The notes under the pieces are model-generated. The model saw nothing but the letters and a program-made list of their open reading frames with translations. It had not been told where the DNA came from and made no database searches. From an uncultured Rhizobiaceae group bacterium (lineage in GTDB: Bacteria > Pseudomonadota > Alphaproteobacteria > Rhizobiales > Rhizobiaceae): a stretch of DNA of 5,018 nt. The position numbers were made by a program, and so were the translations under genes. The DNA lies in NCBI GenBank assembly GCA_905479965.1, contig CAJQOR010000240.1, positions 1-5,018 of the forward strand. Direction: 5' to 3'. Below, one piece after another: positions 1 through 4,691 of the stretch (within the stretch, counting starts at the first letter, position 1; each line of letters starts with the position of its first letter).

Positions 1-92
1 TGACACATGATCCATCATTGGCTGATAAGTGCGCGAGGAAAATTGCAGTACGTTCGGGTGAAATAGAATCTTATACCGAGGCTGCGGAGTAA
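1..92 (+). CDS. ABC transporter ATP-binding protein, YbbA/LolD type (3' end only)
   Basis: This is the C-terminal tail of an ATP-binding cassette protein that enters from the left edge. Reading from base 3 gives 29 residues beginning THDPSLADKCARK and ending in TAA at 90-92. The opening T-H-D is the H-loop (switch histidine) of ABC ATPases, normally found in a V-T-H-D context, and the two leading bases (TG) fit a Val codon. The short tail after the H-loop (alternating basic and hydrophobic residues, then SGEIES) matches the 'D+...+ll+dG+i' ending of the MacB/LolD/YbbA subfamily. Its stop codon shares one base with the start of the permease gene, so the two are surely cotranscribed and would form a YbbA-YbbP-type complex at the inner membrane, this subunit hydrolysing ATP on the cytoplasmic side. 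Walker A, signature and Walker B lie outside the window, so the subfamily call rests on this tail and on the neighbour. Confidence 0.85.
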   Translation, partial: THDPSLADKCARKIAVRSGEIESYTEAAE

Positions 93-2662
93 TGGAAAAT
101 TCATTTCAACAGCTCAGCATACTTGAGAAATCCCGACTTGCGTTGCGATTTGCAGCGCGTGAAATGCGCGGTGGTTTACGAGGGTTTTATATTTTCTTAG
201 CGTGCGTTGCACTTGGAGCGGCGGCAATTTCTGGTGTGAATTCTGTTTCGCGTTCCATCAATCAATCAATTTCAGCCGAAGGGCAGTCCATTCTGGGTGC
301 TGATGTTCGTTTTGAGATTGATAATCGGCGCGCAAGCGATGAAGAAGTTGCCTTTGTCAAAAGTCTTGGCGAGGTGACAATTGGTTCTGGATTGCGCTCC
401 ATGGCGCGTAAACCAGATGGCTCCGACCAGGCGCTGGTTGAACTTCGATCAGTAGATGAGATCTACCCGCTTTTTGGTGAGTTGGTTACGGAACCCTCTA
501 TGCCAAAGGCGGATCTTTTTTCAAAAGATGGTGATGTTTATGGCGCAATAGTAGCGCCTTTAATGCTTGAGCGTCTTAATTTAAGTTTAGGCGATGAGCT
601 GCTACTAGGTGATGCAACCGTTCAAATTAGAGCGACATTAATTGTTGAGCCTGATGCGCTGTCCGAAGGGTTCGGGTTTGCGCCGCGTATGATGATTTCA
701 AATGAAGCGCTGGCAAGTGCTGGACTTATTCGCAATGGCAGTCTGGTTGAATATTCGTACCGTATTAATTTGGAAGGTGAACCCACATTATCAGATTTAA
801 ATGATGTGCGCGCGTTGGCGCGGCAAGAACACCCCGATGCCGGTTGGTCTGTTCGTACAAGTCGTAATGCTGCACCTGCATTAACCGCAAATATTGAGCG
901 CTTTTCACAATTCCTCACCTTAGTGGGCCTGACAGTACTTGTTGTTGGTGGTGTGGGTGTGGGTAATTCTGTGCGCGCGTTTTTAGATTCAAAACGTGGT
1001 GTGATCGCAACATTTAAATGCTTGGGCGCGTCGTCAAGATTTGTGTTTGGTATTTACCTTATGCAAGTGTTCATGATTGCGCTTATCGGTGTTGTGATTG
1101 GGATAGCCATTGGTGCAGCGCTTCCATTTATAACAGCCTCGCTATTATCGGCTGCACTTGCAATTGATATCAACGCCTCGGTTTATCCAAGTGCGTTATT
1201 CTTAGCTGCGATATTCGGCCTTTTGGCTGCGTTGACATTTGCTATTTTACCACTTGGAAATGCTGGCAGCGTGCCGGCAACCGCTCTGTTCCGACAATGG
1301 AATTTAGGTCAATCAGGATGGCCAAAACCGATCTACAGCATTTTGGCGTTAGGTTTTGCGGTTCTTTTAGCATGGTTGGTTATTTACACCTCTGACAATG
1401 ACCAAATTGCGACGTTGTTCTTAGGCGCCGTTGCGTTTTCCTTTATTGTGCTGAGGATCGTTGCTTGGCTTGTGCAGTGGATTGCTAAACGCAGCCCGCA
1501 AGTCCAATCAACGCCGTTGCGCATGGCAATTGGTAATATTCACCGCCCGGGCGCATTAACATCATCTGTTGTTATGTCGTTGGGTTTAGGGCTAACGCTA
1601 CTTGTGGCATTGGCGCTAATTGATGGAAATTTACGTCGTGAGTTATCTGGTAACTTGCCTGAGCGGGCGCCAAACTTCTTCTTTGTTGATATTCAATCAA
1701 GCGAAATTGAAGGTTTTGAAAAGCTCATCAATGAAGTTGCGCCTGATGGGAAATTGGTTGAGGTTCCTATGTTGCGTGGCCGTATATTGGAATTTAACGG
1801 CACAGAACTTAAAGACTTGCAAATTCCACCAGAAGCGCGTTGGGTGACGCGTGGTGATCGCGGTGTTACGTATGCGCAAAACCTACCGGAAAATTCAGTT
1901 TTATCGGAAGGTGAGTGGTGGGCGCCAGATCATAGTGGTGAACCAATGGTTTCATTTTCTGCAGAAGAAGCGGGTGAACTCGGTTTAAAAATCGGTGATA
2001 CGGTGACCGTTAATGTGCTGGGGCGTACTTTAACCGCGCGCATTGCTAATTTTAGACTGGTTGAGTGGGAATCTTTATCGATTAACTTTGTCATGGTGTT
2101 CTCACCTAATACGTTTGCCGGCGCGCCACATTCATGGTTGGCAACATTGCTTGAAAGTGATGCAACAGCCGAGCAAGAGGGTGAAATTTTACGGGCTGTC
2201 ACGCAAGCTTATCCAACTGTGACAACTGTGAGGGTGAAAGATGCGCTCGATATTGCTGAACGCTTAGTTGGACAAATCGCGCTTGCTATCCGCGCAGCAG
2301 CCGCTGTTGCGCTTGTTGCATCGATATTGGTTCTTGCAGGCGCGCTTGCAGCTGGCAACCAAACCAGACGTCATGATTCAGTTGTTCTTAAAACATTGGG
2401 TGCAACGCGCCGAACATTAATTAGAGCATTTAGCTATGAATATATGATTTTGGGTCTTTCAACAGCGATATTTGCGCTTATTTCGGGTGCAATTGCATCT
2501 TGGTACGTGATTAATCAGATTATGAACCTACCTTATAGCATATTGCCAGATGTAGCGATTTCAACACTTCTTGCTGCATTAATTCTTACCGTCGGCATTG
2601 GGCTTGTGGGTACGTGGCGCGTATTGGGGCAAAAAGCGGCGCCAATATTGCGTGATTTGTAA
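92..2662 (+). CDS. FtsX/MacB-fold ABC transporter permease, YbbP-like
   Basis: This is an 856-residue inner-membrane permease, close to the usual ~800-850 of the YbbP family (COG3127). I see about ten hydrophobic segments: ~31-49, 271-293, 322-345, 366-389, 415-432, 437-462, 490-510, 725-752, 782-806 and 821-845. A MacB-like periplasmic domain lies at ~50-268 and a second soluble domain at ~512-722. Two FtsX domains are recognisable by their coupling-helix motif: F-K-C-L-G-A at 308-313 and L-K-T-L-G-A at 766-771, the internal duplication expected of this family. Such permeases do not import solutes; with their ATPase they use mechanotransmission to act on lipids or proteins at the outer face of the inner membrane. 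In E. coli ybbA-ybbP lie next to tesA; no esterase gene is visible here. The ATG overlaps the ATPase stop (TAATG); GAGG at 78-81 is a possible ribosome site with a 10-base spacer, and coupling probably helps. It ends in tandem in-frame stops, TAA TAG (2660-2665). Substrate unknown. Confidence 0.93.
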   Translation: MENSFQQLSILEKSRLALRFAAREMRGGLRGFYIFLACVALGAAAISGVNSVSRSINQSISAEGQSILGADVRFEIDNRRASDEEVAFVKSLGEVTIGSGLRSMARKPDGSDQALVELRSVDEIYPLFGELVTEPSMPKADLFSKDGDVYGAIVAPLMLERLNLSLGDELLLGDATVQIRATLIVEPDALSEGFGFAPRMMISNEALASAGLIRNGSLVEYSYRINLEGEPTLSDLNDVRALARQEHPDAGWSVRTSRNAAPALTANIERFSQFLTLVGLTVLVVGGVGVGNSVRAFLDSKRGVIATFKCLGASSRFVFGIYLMQVFMIALIGVVIGIAIGAALPFITASLLSAALAIDINASVYPSALFLAAIFGLLAALTFAILPLGNAGSVPATALFRQWNLGQSGWPKPIYSILALGFAVLLAWLVIYTSDNDQIATLFLGAVAFSFIVLRIVAWLVQWIAKRSPQVQSTPLRMAIGNIHRPGALTSSVVMSLGLGLTLLVALALIDGNLRRELSGNLPERAPNFFFVDIQSSEIEGFEKLINEVAPDGKLVEVPMLRGRILEFNGTELKDLQIPPEARWVTRGDRGVTYAQNLPENSVLSEGEWWAPDHSGEPMVSFSAEEAGELGLKIGDTVTVNVLGRTLTARIANFRLVEWESLSINFVMVFSPNTFAGAPHSWLATLLESDATAEQEGEILRAVTQAYPTVTTVRVKDALDIAERLVGQIALAIRAAAAVALVASILVLAGALAAGNQTRRHDSVVLKTLGATRRTLIRAFSYEYMILGLSTAIFALISGAIASWYVINQIMNLPYSILPDVAISTLLAALILTVGIGLVGTWRVLGQKAAPILRDL

Positions 2663-2715
2663 TAGATAGGGCGGTAATAGGTTTTTACTATTAACCTTGT
2701 TTGTTGTTATTATTC

Positions 2716-2735
2716 GTATTTATGGTAGTAAATAC
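2716..2735. repeat. 20-bp inverted repeat upstream of the BI-1 promoter
   Basis: GTATTTA (2716-2722) and TAAATAC (2729-2735) are perfect reverse complements separated by the six bases TGGTAG. The right arm directly abuts the proposed -35 hexamer TTGTTG. The arm length and helical spacing are those of a dimeric regulator's operator. Alternatively, because the T-rich stretch TTGTTGTTTTT follows, it could be a weak AU-rich transcription terminator for the upstream permease operon. The inverted repeat is seen directly; either role is inference. Confidence 0.5.
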
Positions 2736-2765
2736 TTGTTGTTTTTGAAAAAACTCCCATATTAT
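2736..2765 (+). promoter_or_regulatory. Candidate sigma-70-type promoter of the BI-1 gene
   Basis: TTGTTG at 2736-2741 (conserved TTG core) is followed 18 bases later by TATTAT at 2760-2765, which matches the -10 consensus at five of six positions. This predicts a transcript start near 2772 and a leader of about 56 bases before the ATG at 2828. A 13-bp palindrome, CCCATA-T-TATGGG (2756-2768), sits on the -10 element and could be a repressor or other regulator site. An alternative AT-rich -10, TATAAA at 2773-2778, lacks a properly spaced -35. Confidence 0.4.
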
Positions 2766-2782
2766 GGGTACATATAAATTCG

Positions 2783-2803
2783 CGATGGAGATTGGCTCCA
2801 TCG
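2783..2803 (+). promoter_or_regulatory. Perfect 8-bp hairpin in the 5' leader of the BI-1 gene
   Basis: CGATGGAG (2783-2790) pairs perfectly with CTCCATCG (2796-2803) across the loop ATTGG, and a G-U pair (2782/2804) could extend it. It lies within the predicted leader, about 14 bases before the ribosome site at 2818-2823, and no T-run follows, so it is not an intrinsic terminator. It may stabilise the 5' end of the mRNA or be a protein or RNA target. The structure is plain from the sequence; its function is not. Confidence 0.5.
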
Positions 2804-2817
2804 TTGGCTATTTTAAA

Positions 2818-2823
2818 AGAGGA
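2818..2823 (+). promoter_or_regulatory. Shine-Dalgarno site fixing the BI-1 start at 2828
   Basis: AGAGGA ends four bases before the ATG at 2828-2830. An in-frame TTG at 2792 would add twelve residues (MAPSLAILKEEQ), but it falls in the loop of the 2783-2803 hairpin and the added residues would encode this very ribosome site. The strong site and the family-like N-terminus MADIRN favour the downstream ATG. Confidence 0.8.
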
Positions 2824-2827
2824 ACAA

Positions 2828-3562
2828 ATGGCTGATATTAGAAATTCTCACATGCGTACAGCGACTGCTCGTGAGCAGGACGCAGCTCAGATTGATGCGG
2901 GCCTGCGTAGCTATATGTTGAGTGTTTACAACTATATGTCTATTGGTCTGGGTATTACAGGTCTTGCGGCATATGCAACAGCATCTTTTGCTCAATCAAA
3001 CCAAGCGGTATTTAACGCGCTTTATAACAGCCCGCTTAAATGGGTTATTATGTTCGCACCATTGGGCTTTGTGTTTTTCCTTGGTGCTCGTTTGAACAAA
3101 ATGAGCGTGTCATCTGCGCAAACAACCTTCTGGGCGTTTGCAGCGATCATGGGTATCTCGATCTCATACATCTTCTTGGTGTTCACGGGCGCTTCGATTA
3201 TCCAGACATTCTTTGTAACAGCGGCATCATTTGGTGCGTTGTCACTGTACGGATACACAACTAAGAAAGACCTATCAGGCATGGGTTCATTCTTGATTAT
3301 GGGTGTGTTTGGTTTGATCCTTGCATCAATCGTCAACATCTTCTTGCAATCGAGTGCTTTGCAGTTCGCTGTATCTGCCTTAGGCGTTTTGATCTTCGCG
3401 GGTCTAACTGCTTATGACACTCAGCGTATCAAAGAAATGTATTATGATGGCGATGGTGCTGACACAATGAGCCGTAAGGCAATCATGGGTGCGCTCAGCC
3501 TTTACCTAAACTTCATCAACATGTTCATGTTCTTGTTGCAATTCTTGGGTAATCGCGAATAG
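2828..3562 (+). CDS. Bax inhibitor-1/YccA family integral membrane protein
   Basis: This 244-residue protein has a basic and polar N-terminal ~30 residues (MADIRNSHMRTATAREQ...) and seven hydrophobic segments near 34-54, 71-87, 97-118, 122-142, 153-173, 179-198 and 217-240, the usual BI-1 (TMBIM, UPF0005) plan and length. Family hallmarks are L-R-S-Y-M in the first conserved block, T-A-Y-D-T-Q-R-I-K at 194-202, and G-A-L-S-L-Y-L-N-F-I-N before the C-terminus. Bacterial members are inner-membrane proteins; YetJ of Bacillus is a pH-sensitive calcium leak channel and E. coli YccA modulates FtsH. Asp197 of the pH-sensing aspartate pair is present, but the second position, often Asp in L-Y-L-D-F-I-N, is Asn228 here. 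Phe codons are mostly TTC (14 of 22 by hand count, against 8 of 26 in the first half of the permease), suggesting strong expression. The gene has its own putative promoter, ends in TAG TAA TAG (3560-3568) and is followed by a strong terminator, so it is probably monocistronic. Confidence 0.94.
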   Translation: MADIRNSHMRTATAREQDAAQIDAGLRSYMLSVYNYMSIGLGITGLAAYATASFAQSNQAVFNALYNSPLKWVIMFAPLGFVFFLGARLNKMSVSSAQTTFWAFAAIMGISISYIFLVFTGASIIQTFFVTAASFGALSLYGYTTKKDLSGMGSFLIMGVFGLILASIVNIFLQSSALQFAVSALGVLIFAGLTAYDTQRIKEMYYDGDGADTMSRKAIMGALSLYLNFINMFMFLLQFLGNRE

Positions 3563-3586
3563 TAATAGACCTATAAAGTTAGTTTT

Positions 3587-3613
3587 AAAGGCGGCTTTTA
3601 TGCCGCCTTTTTT
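3587..3613 (+). terminator. Rho-independent terminator after the BI-1 gene
   Basis: AAAGGCGGC (3587-3595) pairs with GCCGCCTTT (3602-3610) around the six-base loop TTTTAT, and the T-run covers 3608-3613 with further A/T after it. The 9-bp stem has a six-pair G/C core. It begins 24 bases after the BI-1 stop codon and ends just before the GNAT gene, so it also lies in any GNAT transcript started upstream of it. Confidence 0.93.
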
Positions 3614-3616
3614 ATT

Positions 3617-3620
3617 GGGA
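3617..3620 (+). promoter_or_regulatory. Weak Shine-Dalgarno site favouring the GNAT start at 3629
   Basis: GGGA lies two bases before the ATG at 3623, which is too close for good initiation, and eight bases before the next in-frame ATG at 3629. The second ATG is therefore preferred; the choice changes the protein by two residues (MNMSL or MSL). Confidence 0.5.
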
Positions 3621-3628
3621 ATATGAAT

Positions 3629-4177
3629 ATGAGTTTATGCATCAGGGCGGCAATCCAAGACGATTTAGATGCAATCGTTGAGATATATAAGCATAGCGTT
3701 GAGCACGGCACAGCGACATACGAGTTAACAGTGCCCGACTATGCTGAGATGCAGCGAAGGTTTGAAGCTTTAACCTCGCAAAACTATCCATATTTAGTTG
3801 CTGAAGAAAGTGGGAAGATCTTAGGTTATGCTTATGCTGGACCTTTCAGACCGAGGCCTGCATATCGATGGTCCGTTGAAGATTCCATCTATCTTTCTCC
3901 AGATGCGCAAGGCAAAGGCGTTGGCTTTCGATTGCTCGAAAAGCTTGTCGAAGCATCCCAAGAGCGCGGGTTTAGGCAGATGATTGCCGTTATCGGAGGC
4001 GCAAGTGCTGCGTCCATAGCGGTGCACGAAAAAGCTGGTTTTGAGCATTCAGGTGTGATGAAGGCGACGGGGTATAAGCATGGTAAATGGCTTGATACAA
4101 CCATTATGCAGCTCGCATTGGGAGAAGGACGAGCTACCGATCCTAATCTGCAGTCTTATCCTGGTAACCTCTATTAG
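3629..4177 (+). CDS. GNAT N-acetyltransferase, phosphinothricin acetyltransferase (PAT/Bar/MddA) type
   Basis: This is a cytoplasmic acetyl-CoA-dependent acyltransferase of 182 residues (184 if the ATG at 3623 is used; numbers below use that longer form). The PAT subgroup is marked by R-P-A-Y-R-W-S-V-E-D-S-I-Y-L (78-91), whose Glu86 corresponds to the proposed catalytic Glu of Bar, by the CoA pyrophosphate loop Q-G-K-G-V-G (96-101), and by A-V-I-G-G-A-S-A-A-S-I-A-V-H-E-K-A-G-F (122-140) with His135 matching the Bar histidine, followed by G-Y-K-H-G-K-W-L-D (150-158). The family acetylates the amino group of phosphinothricin, methionine sulfoximine or sulfone and related glutamate or methionine analogues; the native substrate here cannot be read from sequence. 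A polar tail of about 18 residues (GEGRATDPN...) extends past the domain. The start lies 15 bases after a terminator T-run and no good promoter is evident between the terminator and the gene, so expression may depend on read-through or on initiation upstream of the hairpin. Confidence 0.92.
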   Translation: MSLCIRAAIQDDLDAIVEIYKHSVEHGTATYELTVPDYAEMQRRFEALTSQNYPYLVAEESGKILGYAYAGPFRPRPAYRWSVEDSIYLSPDAQGKGVGFRLLEKLVEASQERGFRQMIAVIGGASAASIAVHEKAGFEHSGVMKATGYKHGKWLDTTIMQLALGEGRATDPNLQSYPGNLY

Positions 4178-4193
4178 GGCGAAATGATATCGC

Positions 4194-4207
4194 TTGATCT
4201 GTATCAA
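4194..4207. promoter_or_regulatory. FNR/FixK (Anr-type) binding site
   Basis: TTGATCTGTATCAA matches the FNR/FixK consensus TTGAT-N4-ATCAA at all ten specified positions. Its centre (4200.5) is 41.5 bp upstream of the transcript start predicted from the -10 hexamer at 4229-4234, the classic class II activator position. It implies that an oxygen-responsive CRP/FNR-family regulator activates the universal stress gene when oxygen is low. The match is seen directly; the regulation is inferred. Confidence 0.85.
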
Positions 4208-4228
4208 TGCCGACAAATCTTCTTTGCA

Positions 4229-4234
4229 TATTAT
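4229..4234 (+). promoter_or_regulatory. -10 element of the usp promoter
   Basis: TATTAT matches five of six bases of the sigma-70-type -10 consensus. There is no good -35 hexamer at the expected distance, which is normal for a class II FNR-activated promoter where the activator sits over the -35 region. The predicted start near 4242 gives a leader of about 25 bases. The overlapping 14-bp dyad TTATAG-AG-CTATAA (4231-4244) spans the -10 and start point. Confidence 0.6.
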
Positions 4235-4266
4235 AGAGCTATAAATGATGATGTAAGGAGATAGTC

Positions 4267-4689
4267 ATGTTTGAGAAAGTCCTTGTTGCGTTTGATATTG
4301 CTCACCAAGAGCATGGTTTGAAAATTCTAAAACGTGGCCAAGAATTGTGTAACAATGGTGGCGAATTAAAGATCATCTATGTCGGTGAGGAAATCCCGAG
4401 TTATATGGATTTTGCTGTTCCGCAAGATGTGATTGATGAGGGTGTGGAAGATACCCGTAAACGCCTGAAGAAGATCGCGACTGATAATGATATCCACGCG
4501 GAAATCGTGGTCAAGCGTGGGCGACCTCACGTTAAAATATTAGAATATGCTGAAGAAGCAGGGATTGATCTGATATTAACCGCTTCGCACAATCCTGGCA
4601 TTCAGGATTTTCTGATTGGTTCAACGGCCGCGCGCATTGTGCGTCATGCGCAATGTTCAGTCCTAGTTGATCGAGGCGGCGTGCATTAA
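4267..4689 (+). CDS. Universal stress protein, UspF/UspG-like
   Basis: This is a single-domain, 140-residue cytoplasmic Usp protein (typical length 140-150). Strand 1 is F-E-K-V-L-V-A-F-D (2-10), with the conserved Asp10 that contacts nucleotide. The C-terminal half holds D-L-I-L-T-A-S-H-N-P (101-110), then F-L-I-G-S-T-A-A-R-I-V-R-H-A-Q-C-S-V-L-V (115-134). The A-S-H-x-P...L-x-G-S-x-A-A-x-V-V-R-H-A pattern resembles E. coli UspF/UspG rather than UspA, and the phosphate-binding G-S/T pair is kept (G118, S119), so ATP or another nucleotide probably binds, although the first glycines of the textbook G-x2-G-x9-G-S/T motif are replaced. Such proteins usually dimerise and support survival in stress or low oxygen. 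A strong ribosome site, TAAGGAG (4254-4260), lies six bases before the ATG. An FNR/FixK box and -10 upstream suggest microaerobic induction. It converges on the DUF2794 gene with a two-base gap. Confidence 0.94.
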   Translation: MFEKVLVAFDIAHQEHGLKILKRGQELCNNGGELKIIYVGEEIPSYMDFAVPQDVIDEGVEDTRKRLKKIATDNDIHAEIVVKRGRPHVKILEYAEEAGIDLILTASHNPGIQDFLIGSTAARIVRHAQCSVLVDRGGVH

Positions 4690-4691
4690 TT

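Noticed and set aside
622..918. 98-codon open frame on the minus strand inside the permease gene
   Set aside because: It is a shadow of the clearly coding plus strand, with no recognisable domain or ribosome site. The same applies to minus-strand frames at 1930-2202 and 3022-3339 and the plus-strand out-of-frame stretch 1620-1847.
2673..2696. Possible terminator hairpin after the permease gene (GGTAATAG ... CTATTAACC)
   Set aside because: The stem is AT-rich with a bulged A, and the following T-rich stretch is interrupted by G; too weak to call as an intrinsic terminator.
2792..2827. TTG-initiated 12-residue extension of the BI-1 protein
   Set aside because: The TTG lies in a hairpin loop, has no ribosome site, and the extension would encode the strong Shine-Dalgarno sequence of the ATG at 2828; the family N-terminus also fits 2828.
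3572..3577. TATAAA as the -10 of a GNAT promoter upstream of the terminator
   Set aside because: No -35 at acceptable spacing (the nearest, TTGGGT at 3545-3550, is 21 bases away); too weak to annotate, though a promoter here is not excluded.
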